Below, piece after piece: positions 35,970 to 45,803 of a stretch of DNA of 64,000 nt (position 1 is the stretch's first letter; each line of letters begins with the position of its first letter). The stretch is taken from positions 1 to 64,000 of the forward strand of contig CAZUCA010000005.1 of assembly GCA_964619125.1 (NCBI GenBank). The letters run 5' to 3'. This DNA comes from Owenweeksia sp964619125 (lineage in GTDB: Bacteria > Bacteroidota > Bacteroidia > Flavobacteriales > Schleiferiaceae). Below the pieces are notes generated by a model. The model was given only the letters and a program-made list of their open reading frames with translations, did no database searches and was not told where the DNA came from. The translations under genes were made by a program, and so were the position numbers.

Positions 35970-38900
35970 TTATTTCACAATCAGGCTTCGTGAGCTTTTC
36001 AGTACTCCAGCCTTATCAATCAGCAAATGATACATTCCAGCCGGCAATCCATTGAGATCTAATCTAAGCTCGCCAGCATTTTGGGCACTTTGAGGAGCCA
36101 TGATTAGCTTGCCGGTGGCATCAAAAAGCTTTATGCCATAATCCTGCCAGTCAATTGATTCTGAAGCCAGCAGTACCCACTCGTCAGCCGGGTTGGGGTA
36201 GAGCTCATAATGCTCGCCATCCACGCTGTACTCAGCAATTGATATGTCGTTAAATACAAAGAGATCCCTCTTGATGCTGCGGGCACAGCCGCGGGCATCA
36301 GTAACGTTCAGCGTGATCTCATATTTACCTTTCACAGCAAAGGCGTGGTCAGGATTCTGCAGGCTGCTGGTACTGCCATCGCCAAAATTCCAGGTCCAGG
36401 AATTGGCCACCTGGCTGCTGTCGTAAAAGTTCACCGTAGTGTTAATTCTTACCGTATCAGCGCTCATGCTGAAATAGGCATACAGCGGATTCACCTGAAT
36501 TACCTTGGAGATGGTATCAAAACCGGCCGAGTTGGTAACTCTCAGGGTTACCCGGTAGCTTCCGGGTTTGTTAAACTGATAAATCGGATCAATCTGATTT
36601 GAGGTTCCACCGTCACCAAACTCCCAGTAAGAGCTACCACTATTGTTGAGCGACTCGTTGGTGAATACCACCTGGCCGGTACAACTGTCAGCTACCACAT
36701 ACTGGAAGTCAGCCACTGGCAAAGCAGCACTACTGGCGTTGAGGCAGACCACCCGATTAGTATCATTATTATTGATCAACAACAAGGCCGAGAAGGTATT
36801 GCTGGTGGTGGGAACAAAACTAACCTGAACGGTAAGACTGTCACCAACCGCAATAGTACCGCTGGAAGGACTTACCACGAAAGCCGGGTTACTGGCTATG
36901 ATACTGCTCACATTAAGGGGCTGACAGCCATCATTGTACACCTTCAGGGGATAAGTTGCCGTATCGCCCACCAAGGTTTGGGAGTAGAATAAACAGGTAT
37001 CGCTGAGAGCAATTTCAGGCTTCGAAACCACATTCATCGTTAGCGGAACGGTGGTTACCGCCGCACCCGGGGCATTGGTACTAATATTAAGATTAGTGTG
37101 ATAACTACCCTGGCTGAGCCCTACTGAGTTAAACAGCAGATTGCGGTTTGCGCTGGCACCGGCATTTACCGAACCACTATTACTTCCTACCACCGATACC
37201 CAATTTACGGCCGAGGTTAGCTCTACTTCCACCCGGTGAAAAGAACCAGTGCCCCCATCCACATCATAGGTGTTGTCAAGCTCAAAACTAATTACCCCAT
37301 CCGAAGTCCAGTTCTGCACATTGGTACCGTAGAAGAGCAAATCGATGGTATCGTTTACATAGTTCTTATTATTATCCGGTACAGTACCGTAGTAATAGCT
37401 GTTATCAATGGTAAGGTATGTACGCTCATAATAGGTGTCATAATCGCCATGCAGGATTATCCGCAGACGCAGGGTATCACTTTGCGACACCCCGGAGAAG
37501 CTGTGGGTGGTGGTAGCCGAATTGGTGTTGTAGGCTTGCTGCGACACTCCCTGGTAGCCACCAATATCAAGGCTGTAATTCATATTGCCCTGACCGGTGT
37601 TATTCAGTTTAAAGGACTGATATTTAATGAGGTTACAGGAGTTCACTTCCACCACCAGGCTGTCTACCGGTAAATCAAGTACCGGAGCACCCTGGGAAGT
37701 ACCACTCACACAAATTTCAAAAACCGAATCGTTATTGGCCACCAGTAGCGTATCGGTGAAGCTACCCACTGTTTGAGGTGAGAAAGTGGTAACAAGGGGT
37801 ACGGTGTCTCCCGGTAAAATTGCCACCGGCAAGTTAGCAATACCAAACACTGACAGACTACCACTGGCCGCAGTGATATGCAGGGTATCACAGCCATCGT
37901 TGTGCACCCAGGCCGTATCGCTAGCCACTGCTCCCTGCAGCACATTGCTGTAGCTAATACAGGCATTACTGAGGCGATTAACCGACGCACTACCCTGTAC
38001 GGTGAGTTGCACCGGAATGGTAAGGGTCGGATTCTGGGGATCGTTGGTATTTACCACCACCTGAGAGTTGTGGGTACCGGTAGCCAAACCAGCCGACTTC
38101 AGCCAGATGTTGAGCATGGTAGTATCGGCCTGTGCCACCTGACCCGAATCCGGGCTTACCCTCATCCAGTCAGGCAGAGCATCGCCTTCAACCAGGTCGA
38201 GGAAGCCATTCATGATATTAGCGGTAGTGGTGTCGTCAATAAAACTGCCACCCGACCCCGCGTATAGCAGGTAATAGATTCGAGTGGTGTTGGCAAGACC
38301 AGAAATAACATGATTGTCATAATCAGTGTTAGTGGAATAGCTATGGCTTAGGCCGGGCTGGTCTTCTACAATTACCAGGTGATTTACAGATGGGTCATAA
38401 GCATTATAAACCCGCTTTACAAACCCCTTATAGCTTACGCCACCCCGGGTGGTGGTCAAAATAGTGGCATTGCTGATGCCGGAACCATCAGCACCGAGGT
38501 TGCCGTCAATGGTAAAGCTGCTAACGCCATCCAGATCAGCGGCGAACAACCACATACCTGAGCCTTTGTAGCTAAAGTATTCACCATTGCTGCCGAGATG
38601 GCTGGAAGTTGTAAGCAGGTCATCGGAATAATAAATAGGGCCGCCGATGTTGGTAGACAGCATGTTGCCGCCATCATACATATCGCCGCCGCCATCGTTG
38701 ATCTGATAACCAAGGGTTCCTTCACTAAAGTAATAAGGACTGGGTATAAGGCTTACCAAACTACTATGGGCCGCCTTAAAAGTATCGAGCACATCCTGCA
38801 GCCCGCTACCGTCCTGGCCGCCGACCTTAAAAGCAAGATCATTAAGTCCCAGTAAATTACCGAGATTCCGCTGAATGAGAATGGAGTCATTACAGGAGAA

Positions 38901-41900
38901 TATCGTATCCGTGATAGGCGTAACATCCAGGGTGGCCGCCGGCGCCCCTATGGCATAGCCACTAAGGCAGATATAGCCGGTGGTGTCATTGCTGATCACC
39001 GATAAGGTGTCCTGGCGCAGGCCAAGGATGGCGCCGGGGTTAAAGCTCAGCTGAATATAGGCTGAGTCACCGGGAGCGATGGTAGGTGGCACGCTCATTA
39101 CGCTGAAGTCAAACTGATTGACATTAAGGCTGCTAATCACCAGATCGGCACAACCGTCATTGTAGAGCAGGATTGAATCCTGAACCGTGGTACCGGCCAT
39201 GGTCGTATCAAAATCAGTGCAGGCAGCAGGCAGCTGTACATTGGGAATGCCATTGAGATACAAGGTTACCGGGAACGAATACACCGGGTTAAGGGGATCG
39301 TTGCTGAAAATATTGGCGGTAAAATTATATGTACCTGATACCATGCCCGCAATGGCGATTTTAGCAGTAAGCGTGTCGGCAGAGCTAGCCGCTATGCTGC
39401 CGGTATCAGGGTGAAATACCAGGGCATTGCTGATCTGCGAAGTAATGGCAAAATCATCGACCATCCAGAAGTCATAGGTGGAACCGGAGTTGGAGGTCTG
39501 TTCGAGGCGAAATTTAATACCAGTACCCTGGGCAGCAGCCGGTATGGCCACCGAAACCGGGTAGTTGGTATTGTTTAAACTGGTGTAGTTGTAATTAACC
39601 TGCTGCCAGCTAAGCCCATTGTCAGTTGAATATTTGATGTAAATACCTTCGCCACTTTCCGCAAAATCACAAGAACTCTGATTCATAGTGAAGCTGATGG
39701 TGCCGCCGTTGCTGGTATTGAGCGGAACGGTTTCTATCCACCTGGGACCACTGCTGGATCCGAATACCATGGACTGGCTTCCTGAAATAACACCGCAATT
39801 GGTATTGAGTGCTACCCCGCCTGACCAGTTTGCCCACAGGGAAGTGTTAAAGCTGCTGGCTTCGAAATCATCAGTTACATTCTGACTTACTGATGAGTTC
39901 GTAGACCAATTGAGGATGCCCTGGCCGCTGTTGTTGATGATAAACTGAAAGCTGGCCGAATCACTACATCCGGTAAAGGATAGTGTGTAATCAGTAGAGT
40001 CGGTGCCAATTACCGGTGTAAGCACCGACTGGCCTGTGATACATATGGAAAGGCTGGTATCGGCGTCAAAAATGGAGATAGTGTCATTATAACTACCAAT
40101 GGCGGTAGAGTTGAGCTGTACCTTCACATAAGTGCTGTCATCCATTCCCAATACATAAGGTGCGCCTATGAAACTGATATCACTATCAGTGGAATAAACA
40201 CTGTCCAGCTGCAGTGAATCACAGCCAGTGTTCCATACCAGAATTGAGTCAGTTACCGGTATACCGGTATAAACATTGCCATAGCTGAGGCAGCTGGCCG
40301 ACTGATGTAACTCAGACTGACCGGTAACCTCAAGGCGGAGAGGAATCACCATACCGTCGAGGGCAGTGTCGTTTGACTGCAGTACAAAATTGAGCCAGTA
40401 AACACCAGCCAGCAGATCGCTGGCATCAGCATTAATAAAGATAACGTTGTTGGAACCATTACTAAGGTTGCCACTACTGGGATTAAAGGTGACATTGTCC
40501 AGCAGGTCCAGTGAGCTAAGCTCTACCTTGTCCAGTCCAACAGTTGCAGTATAGTTGTTATAGATGCGAATTTCACTTAGCTCCGTCACCGAGATTAGAA
40601 ACTCAGCCGCGGTTACCACCGCAACCCCATCTACATAAATGTCATAAGTTTCATTGGTAAAATCGATATTCTTCAGTTCGATTTTAGCCCAGCTACCGGT
40701 GCTGATGGTGTGATAGTAAGTGTTGTAATAGCCATTCTGACGGTAAACCAGGCGTAAGTCGTTATAGCGGAAATAGCTGTAGAAAATCTCTCTGAAGCTG
40801 CCGTACTGATCCAGTCCTCCCAGGAAATTATAACCGTGATAAGAAGTGTAGCTGTCGGTTTTGGTATAGTAGCTATAGCTGGTGGGCTGTGAAGGGGTAA
40901 AGCTGCCCAAAAGACCGTTGTACACTGATCCGTAACCACCTAGCTCAAGATAGCGACTACCTTCAGGGGCATTGGTGGTGCCGTAGCTGATAGTTTGCGT
41001 AGCAGAATTGTTGCTAAAGGCTCCCAGGCTACTGTTTTCAAAGTCCTCATCGAAAATCAGATTGGAGGTAGGCTGCTCCAGGCTCAGGCTGTAGTTGAGA
41101 TTGCCCGAACCCGAGTTGCTAATGGTCAGAGAAGTGGAGTTTGAACTGCCACAGGGAACGGTTACAGAAACGGTATCGTCAGAAACGTTACCGGCGGGGG
41201 CACTTTGCACATTGAGGGTGGTATAGGCACTGGTATCAGAACCGCTACAGTTGGTAGCGATAAGCCGCACCTGCACTGCTCCGGTAGTGGTATAGGCATG
41301 AGTAGGATTGGCGGCGGTGGAAGTACTGCCATCACCAAACTCCCAGATGTAATCAGCGCCACCCGTGGTAGTGTTGATAAACAAAACCGGTGTGTTAAAA
41401 GCAGGTGAAGTACTACCTACAGCAAATGAGGCGGTGGGAGCGCTGCTGCTATTGGTGGTCCAGGTAGTGGTGAAGCCAATATTGTTGCTGCTTGAGTTAG
41501 AAGTAAAGCGCACTGTAATGGCTCCGCTGGTAGAAGTTATGGAGTTGCCATTGTTGGGCAAGCTGGTGCCGCTATAGCTACCCAGGTAAGTTCCTGAAGT
41601 TCCTACCCCGTCATAGAGGTACACATAGTCGCCATAGTAGCAGTTAAACTGGCTGAATACAAGTGATACAGTACTGTTTCCGGGTGGGTCTATCACAAAG
41701 GTACCATCGGCATAATTGGGGTAATTAGCCGCTCCACCGGGGTCACGTAGAATTCCGACACAGGCCGTACTGGTATCGGCCCCGGAACTGGGAACAATGT
41801 TTTGTGCACTTACAAGCAGTGATCCGAACAGAAAGAGCGAGCTGAGGAAAATCCTGGTCACCATAGGTGAATGACCGGGCCCGCTAATGAACTTAGGGAA

Positions 41901-41921
41901 ATAGGGTAGCAGTTTCATCAT
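35970..41921 (-). CDS. giant secreted T9SS protein with CUB, PKD and Hydin-type repeats
   Basis: This 1983-residue extracellular protein has a hydrophobic signal segment ending VSAQ near residue 40; an internal Met at 20 (41864) could be the true start. A CUB-like domain (about 50-155, with YYGDYVYLYDGVG) is followed by a PKD domain (YIWEFGDGST). Four choice-of-anchor D/Hydin-like modules follow, each opening with a C(L/I/T)xY/F phrase near 540, 898, 1320 and 1648. Two more PKD domains lie from about 1740 and 1815, and the sorting domain starts YELYPNPADEW near 1905. A distinct insert (about 1027-1254, starting near LNDLAFKVGGQDGSG) is unlike the surrounding repeats. No enzyme motif is seen. 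An adhesive or structural surface role is inference. Confidence 0.85.
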   Translation of the reverse strand: MMKLLPYFPKFISGPGHSPMVTRIFLSSLFLFGSLLVSAQNIVPSSGADTSTACVGILRDPGGAANYPNYADGTFVIDPPGNSTVSLVFSQFNCYYGDYVYLYDGVGTSGTYLGSYSGTSLPNNGNSITSTSGAITVRFTSNSSSNNIGFTTTWTTNSSSAPTASFAVGSTSPAFNTPVLFINTTTGGADYIWEFGDGSTSTAANPTHAYTTTGAVQVRLIATNCSGSDTSAYTTLNVQSAPAGNVSDDTVSVTVPCGSSNSTSLTISNSGSGNLNYSLSLEQPTSNLIFDEDFENSSLGAFSNNSATQTISYGTTNAPEGSRYLELGGYGSVYNGLLGSFTPSQPTSYSYYTKTDSYTSYHGYNFLGGLDQYGSFREIFYSYFRYNDLRLVYRQNGYYNTYYHTISTGSWAKIELKNIDFTNETYDIYVDGVAVVTAAEFLISVTELSEIRIYNNYTATVGLDKVELSSLDLLDNVTFNPSSGNLSNGSNNVIFINADASDLLAGVYWLNFVLQSNDTALDGMVIPLRLEVTGQSELHQSASCLSYGNVYTGIPVTDSILVWNTGCDSLQLDSVYSTDSDISFIGAPYVLGMDDSTYVKVQLNSTAIGSYNDTISIFDADTSLSICITGQSVLTPVIGTDSTDYTLSFTGCSDSASFQFIINNSGQGILNWSTNSSVSQNVTDDFEASSFNTSLWANWSGGVALNTNCGVISGSQSMVFGSSSGPRWIETVPLNTSNGGTISFTMNQSSCDFAESGEGIYIKYSTDNGLSWQQVNYNYTSLNNTNYPVSVAIPAAAQGTGIKFRLEQTSNSGSTYDFWMVDDFAITSQISNALVFHPDTGSIAASSADTLTAKIAIAGMVSGTYNFTANIFSNDPLNPVYSFPVTLYLNGIPNVQLPAACTDFDTTMAGTTVQDSILLYNDGCADLVISSLNVNQFDFSVMSVPPTIAPGDSAYIQLSFNPGAILGLRQDTLSVISNDTTGYICLSGYAIGAPAATLDVTPITDTIFSCNDSILIQRNLGNLLGLNDLAFKVGGQDGSGLQDVLDTFKAAHSSLVSLIPSPYYFSEGTLGYQINDGGGDMYDGGNMLSTNIGGPIYYSDDLLTTSSHLGSNGEYFSYKGSGMWLFAADLDGVSSFTIDGNLGADGSGISNATILTTTRGGVSYKGFVKRVYNAYDPSVNHLVIVEDQPGLSHSYSTNTDYDNHVISGLANTTRIYYLLYAGSGGSFIDDTTTANIMNGFLDLVEGDALPDWMRVSPDSGQVAQADTTMLNIWLKSAGLATGTHNSQVVVNTNDPQNPTLTIPVQLTVQGSASVNRLSNACISYSNVLQGAVASDTAWVHNDGCDTLHITAASGSLSVFGIANLPVAILPGDTVPLVTTFSPQTVGSFTDTLLVANNDSVFEICVSGTSQGAPVLDLPVDSLVVEVNSCNLIKYQSFKLNNTGQGNMNYSLDIGGYQGVSQQAYNTNSATTTHSFSGVSQSDTLRLRIILHGDYDTYYERTYLTIDNSYYYGTVPDNNKNYVNDTIDLLFYGTNVQNWTSDGVISFELDNTYDVDGGTGSFHRVEVELTSAVNWVSVVGSNSGSVNAGASANRNLLFNSVGLSQGSYHTNLNISTNAPGAAVTTVPLTMNVVSKPEIALSDTCLFYSQTLVGDTATYPLKVYNDGCQPLNVSSIIASNPAFVVSPSSGTIAVGDSLTVQVSFVPTTSNTFSALLLINNNDTNRVVCLNASSAALPVADFQYVVADSCTGQVVFTNESLNNSGSSYWEFGDGGTSNQIDPIYQFNKPGSYRVTLRVTNSAGFDTISKVIQVNPLYAYFSMSADTVRINTTVNFYDSSQVANSWTWNFGDGSTSSLQNPDHAFAVKGKYEITLNVTDARGCARSIKRDLFVFNDISIAEYSVDGEHYELYPNPADEWVLLASESIDWQDYGIKLFDATGKLIMAPQSAQNAGELRLDLNGLPAGMYHLLIDKAGVLKSSRSLIVK

Positions 41922-42213
41922 ATTGGAAATTCTGAATAAATAAATAATTCGCGTGGCAAGATTACTAAAAAAACCCCTTGGAAATTAAGCACTTGAGTTA
42001 AAGTATTAAGCTAATTTAAGAGGGTAAAATAAACTTTTCATGCCTGGACAACTAAGGCTCTCACTAACAGCTGGCTGGAATTTGTACGAAGTTGACCATC
42101 AATATATTTAAGCTTTAAAGTAATAAATTAACCGTAATATTCATTGATTATTAGACCATCACACTTAGCCATCGATGAAATTATGGGAGTAGCAGGCTTT
42201 AAATCAAAAAAAA
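41922..42213. other. AT-rich intergenic region, no gene seen
   Basis: About 290 bases separate the giant-protein start from the gcvT terminator. The sequence is AT-rich and carries many stops in all frames. On the minus strand TAATCTTG is one mismatch from TAnnTTTG close to the gene start, but no matching -33 element is clear. I see no ORF or structured RNA. Confidence 0.5.
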
Positions 42214-42237
42214 AAGCACATCCGGAGGGATGTGCTT
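42205..42237 (-). terminator. intrinsic terminator after gcvT
   Basis: On the minus strand AAGCACATCC (42237-42228) pairs with GGATGTGCTT (42223-42214) around CTCC, followed by a T-rich run. Confidence 0.9.
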
Positions 42238-42261
42238 CGCTAATACAATTGGGCTATCAGG

Positions 42262-43338
42262 CTACTTAAAGGGCGGGCGGGCCACCTTAGCTTTAAGCAT
42301 CTTGTTGCGGATATCCAGATAAATTTCGGTGTCAGGACTGCTGTACTCTGTTTTCACGTAGCCCATTCCAATCGCTTTTTTGCTTGATGGCAACTGGGTA
42401 CCTGAGGTAACCCTGCCGATTAGTTCACCGGCCTCATTCTTAATATTATAGTCTTTACGCGGAATACCACGATCTTCCATTACAAAGCCCACCAGCTTTT
42501 GCGCGGGGCCATTCTCTTTTTGTTTTTTGAGCTCTTCCGCGTTAATAAAGCCGGTCGAAAGCTTGGTAATCCAGCCCAGGCCAGCTTCAATGGGTGAGGT
42601 GGTATCGTCAATATCATTGCCATAAAGACAAAACCCCATTTCCAGACGTAAGGTATCACGGGCCCCAAGGCCAATAGGCTTGAGGTCAAATTCCCGTCCG
42701 GCAGCCATTATTTTATCCCACACCTTTTGGGCATCTTCATTTTTCACATAAATCTCAAAGCCCCCGGCGCCGGTATAGCCGGTAGCGGAAACAATCACAT
42801 TGTCTGCCCCGGCAAAAGTTCCCTCCTCAAAGGTGTAATACTTCATGTTTGCGAGGTCTATATCACTCAATCCATTAAGAGCCTTTACCGCATCGGGACC
42901 CTGCACGGCAAAAAGTGAATATTCATCAGACTGATCCACCATAAGGGCAGCCTCCTCGTTATGTGTTTGCAGCCAATTCCAATCTTTTTCAATATTGGAG
43001 GCATTCACTACCAGCAAGTACTCCTTATCTGAAAAACAATACACCAGCAGGTCATCCACAATACCACCCTGTTCATTGGGCAGGCATGAATACTGCACTT
43101 TGCCGGGTACCAGCTTGCTCACGTCATTGCTGGTAACTCTCTGCAAAAAAGCCGCGGCATTATCACCGCTTATGCGGAATTCACCCATATGGCTAACGTC
43201 GAATATGCCCACCTTTTCGCGCACATGATTATGTTCGGCCACTATACCTTCATAGTGTACCGGCATATTGTAGCCGGCAAAGGCTACCATTTTAGCGCCC
43301 AGGTCCTGGTGGGTTTTCTCTAACTGAATCGACTTCAT
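42262..43338 (-). CDS. gcvT: glycine cleavage system T-protein (aminomethyltransferase)
   Basis: GcvT transfers the methylene group of aminomethylated H-protein to tetrahydrofolate, releasing ammonia. The 358-residue protein has the standard GcvT features: HYEGIVAEHNHVREKVGIFDVSHMGEF near the N-terminus, CLPNEQGGIVDDLLVY, SATGYTGAGGFEIY, GLGARDTLRLEMGFCLYGND and the C-terminal barrel domain. Length is normal. GcvP and GcvH are not nearby. The start overlaps the response-regulator stop as ATGA, making it the last gene of a cluster otherwise devoted to stress, transport and sensing; this arrangement looks unrelated to glycine metabolism. Confidence 0.96.
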   Translation of the reverse strand: MKSIQLEKTHQDLGAKMVAFAGYNMPVHYEGIVAEHNHVREKVGIFDVSHMGEFRISGDNAAAFLQRVTSNDVSKLVPGKVQYSCLPNEQGGIVDDLLVYCFSDKEYLLVVNASNIEKDWNWLQTHNEEAALMVDQSDEYSLFAVQGPDAVKALNGLSDIDLANMKYYTFEEGTFAGADNVIVSATGYTGAGGFEIYVKNEDAQKVWDKIMAAGREFDLKPIGLGARDTLRLEMGFCLYGNDIDDTTSPIEAGLGWITKLSTGFINAEELKKQKENGPAQKLVGFVMEDRGIPRKDYNIKNEAGELIGRVTSGTQLPSSKKAIGMGYVKTEYSSPDTEIYLDIRNKMLKAKVARPPFK

Positions 43339-43742
43339 TTTTTTGGTGATATTTTTAAAAGTTTCTTAAAATCTTCCTGCATAACAGGCTTGGTAATGTA
43401 ACGGCTCACATCAGGATTGGCAGCCGCACGTTCCATATCGTTTTCATCAATAGATGAACTCACTATGTAAATACTAATATTCTCACGTTTTTGAGCGGAG
43501 AGCTGCTCATACTCATTCATAAAATCCCAGCCATCAATTATGGGCATATTTACGTCCAGCAAAATCAGGCCGGGCAAGCGCTCATCCTCATCTGTCATTC
43601 CCCTGAGTTCATCAAGCGCGTCCTGGCTCTCTTCAAAAGCCCTTACTTCAATGGTCGGGTCCGCTTCCTTGATATAGCGTGTTGAGGCATAGCGATAAAT
43701 CTTATCATCATCTACCAACCATACTTTTCGGAATAATGCCAT
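43335..43742 (-). CDS. single-domain response regulator
   Basis: This 135-residue protein is a CheY-like receiver domain only, with no output domain. The acidic pocket DDD (11-13), the phospho-acceptor D63 in LILLDVNMP, the switch serine region (VSSSIDEND) and the lysine in YITKPVMQEDF are all present, so it should be phosphorylatable. The gene lies nine bases after the PAS sensor gene and overlaps gcvT. Its partner kinase is uncertain, since the neighbouring sensor has a degenerate ATPase domain. Confidence 0.93.
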   Translation of the reverse strand: MALFRKVWLVDDDKIYRYASTRYIKEADPTIEVRAFEESQDALDELRGMTDEDERLPGLILLDVNMPIIDGWDFMNEYEQLSAQKRENISIYIVSSSIDENDMERAAANPDVSRYITKPVMQEDFKKLLKISPKK

Positions 43743-43751
43743 ATCGTAATA

Positions 43752-45215
43752 TTAAAAGGTAATAACAATTTTCTCGGAATCCTTTATTTCAACTGCACTT
43801 CCCATCAGGTGCAACTGATTCTTTGCGATGGCATAACCCACTTTGTGGGTATCCCGTTCACTGCGCAACTCCCCACTACTGGTAAGATATTTTAAAAGGC
43901 GGGTGGCAATCTGATCGCTGCTGATATGTAATTCCACCTTTTGCTTTACCAAATAACTCTTGATAACCAGCGGTTTGGAGTTCCCACTCTGGCTGTCAAC
44001 CATGATGAGATCACGCATAATGTTAAAGAAAATGCTTTTGAGGTAGCTGGTGGGATAGATTATACCCGGTGCTTCGCTGAAGTCTGCCTGTATTTCTATT
44101 CCGGAAGTGCGGATCAGATCCTCACATTCCTGCTTGAAACGATCGAGCAACTCTACAAAATTATTGTGAACCCATTCATCCTCATTTTCGGCATAAGCCG
44201 ATATCGCTGCCCCTAAGCTGGCGGTAGACTTCTGTAATTCGCCACTGACTTCATTTATCTTGGAAAGAAATAATGCCCTCTCCTCTTCATCACGGCTTTT
44301 CTCGAGTAATGACAGCAGGATGCTGAGGTTGGCTGAGGGTCCGCGCATATTATGGGCCAGGATAGACAGCATTTTCTTAAAGCGATCTACCTGATTCTGG
44401 AGGCTAAGCAGGCGGTCCTCAACAATCTCATCGAGTTCCTTGCGATGGGAAATATCGCGCATCACAATCACCGCAGCCGGATTGTTGTCCTTGCCCAGGT
44501 GAATAGGCCTGGCCGAGCTCTCTACGTAAAATTTATGGTCCTTATTACGGGTCTCATTGTAGGTAACAAAACCATCCACTTTACCACCTTCAAAAGCAAT
44601 GGAAAGCGGCAGTTCTGCCGGATCGAGTTCCTTCCCCTGAGGATGACGTTTAATGAGCAGGTTTTTTTCGAGATCACGTAAAGAATGGACACTGAGGCTG
44701 GATTTGAGGATATTTTCAGATGCCGGGTTTTTAAGCAGAATCTTACCGGCCTTATCGGCTACGATGATCCCCTCGCCAATGCTGTTTACCACAGCTTCAA
44801 ACAACACCTGGTTTTGCTTGAGCTCTAGCTCTGTTTCGGACAGCCGGCTTTGGGTGTCTTTTAGCTCGGAGATATTTTGCGAAACCACCATCCCCGCCAG
44901 TACCTTTTGGTTTTCACCTAAAATGGGTACAAAATGCTGAATGATAAAGGCTCCCTCAAGTTGCTTTTCAATTTTCTGCCGTTTGCCCTCCAGCGTTTGC
45001 TGGTAATAAGGCCCCAGTTCCGAAGTTATTTCATGTGGCCAGATCTCAAAAAAATTACTGCCGGCAAATGCCTGGGGGTCGAGGCCGAGCTTAGCGATTT
45101 CCTCTCCTTCGGCCAGGAGGTAATCAAAATTCTTATCAAAAATGTAAATGGAGCAGTCAGGAATATTGGCTGCCATTTGTCGGTACAGGTCTATCGGCGA
45201 CTTGAAGTGCTCCAT
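43752..45215 (-). CDS. PAS-domain sensor histidine kinase homologue with degenerate ATPase
   Basis: The 487-residue cytoplasmic protein has no transmembrane segment. It has two PAS domains (about 15-125 and 140-265; the second ends VIVMRDISHRKELDE), a short coiled coil and a DHp-like helix with H288 in LSILAHNMRGP. The C-terminal region corresponds to the HATPase domain, but the N box reads FFNIMRDLI with Asp in place of the key Asn, and no DxGxG loop is found. It may be a non-catalytic sensor or scaffold, or use a divergent ATP site. It sits six bases after miaE and nine bases before the response regulator. Confidence 0.85.
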   Translation of the reverse strand: MEHFKSPIDLYRQMAANIPDCSIYIFDKNFDYLLAEGEEIAKLGLDPQAFAGSNFFEIWPHEITSELGPYYQQTLEGKRQKIEKQLEGAFIIQHFVPILGENQKVLAGMVVSQNISELKDTQSRLSETELELKQNQVLFEAVVNSIGEGIIVADKAGKILLKNPASENILKSSLSVHSLRDLEKNLLIKRHPQGKELDPAELPLSIAFEGGKVDGFVTYNETRNKDHKFYVESSARPIHLGKDNNPAAVIVMRDISHRKELDEIVEDRLLSLQNQVDRFKKMLSILAHNMRGPSANLSILLSLLEKSRDEEERALFLSKINEVSGELQKSTASLGAAISAYAENEDEWVHNNFVELLDRFKQECEDLIRTSGIEIQADFSEAPGIIYPTSYLKSIFFNIMRDLIMVDSQSGNSKPLVIKSYLVKQKVELHISSDQIATRLLKYLTSSGELRSERDTHKVGYAIAKNQLHLMGSAVEIKDSEKIVITF

Positions 45216-45221
45216 AAATAT

Positions 45222-45803
45222 CTATCCGTGAATAAACTCTTTATTTCCAAAATCCTTCATCACCTCTGCTTCAAAATCGAGCAGGGCTTCCCATTTCTCA
45301 TCCACCTCCTCACGCTGGCCATACTTGCGGGCCAGCGAAATAAACATGGTGTAGTGGTTGGCCTCAGAGGCCATAAGGCTGGCATAAAAGCGGGCCAACT
45401 CCTGGTCCTTGATATTTTCAGAAAGTACCTTAAAGCGTTCACAACTGCGGGCTTCGATCAGGGCTGCTATTAATAAGCGGTTTATCAGACGTTCATTGCG
45501 ATCGCCCGTTTTAGGGAAAAACTGATTGATGCGCCCTACATATTCATCCTTGCGCTCACGTCCCAGGCTTAAGCCACGATCAAGAATGCGCTGATGCACC
45601 ATTTCGAAGTGGCTCATCTCTTCCCGGGCCAGGGCAGCCATTTCGCTTACCAAATCCGAGTGCTCGGGGTAAGTAATGAGCAGGGATATGGCGGTTGAAG
45701 CCGCCTTTTGCTCACAATAAGCATGATCCGTGAGTATCTCTTCAATGTTTTTCTCTGCTACGTTTACCCACCTCGGATCGGTCGGCAGTTTCAGTCTCAG
45801 CAT
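45222..45803 (-). CDS. miaE: tRNA-(ms2io6A37) hydroxylase MiaE
   Basis: MiaE is a non-haem di-iron monooxygenase that hydroxylates the isopentenyl group of ms2i6A37 in tRNA. The 193-residue helical protein has the family iron ligands in AYCEQKAAST, LAREEMSHFEMVH, LIEARSCERF and SEANHYTMF, and the usual N-terminal LRLKLPTDPRWV. The start overlaps the 3' end of the SulP gene by 62 bases in another frame; the conserved N-terminus argues against a later start. The hydroxylation depends on O2, so the neighbourhood of stress protein and PAS sensor could relate to oxygen status, which is inference. Confidence 0.93.
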   Translation of the reverse strand: MLRLKLPTDPRWVNVAEKNIEEILTDHAYCEQKAASTAISLLITYPEHSDLVSEMAALAREEMSHFEMVHQRILDRGLSLGRERKDEYVGRINQFFPKTGDRNERLINRLLIAALIEARSCERFKVLSENIKDQELARFYASLMASEANHYTMFISLARKYGQREEVDEKWEALLDFEAEVMKDFGNKEFIHG

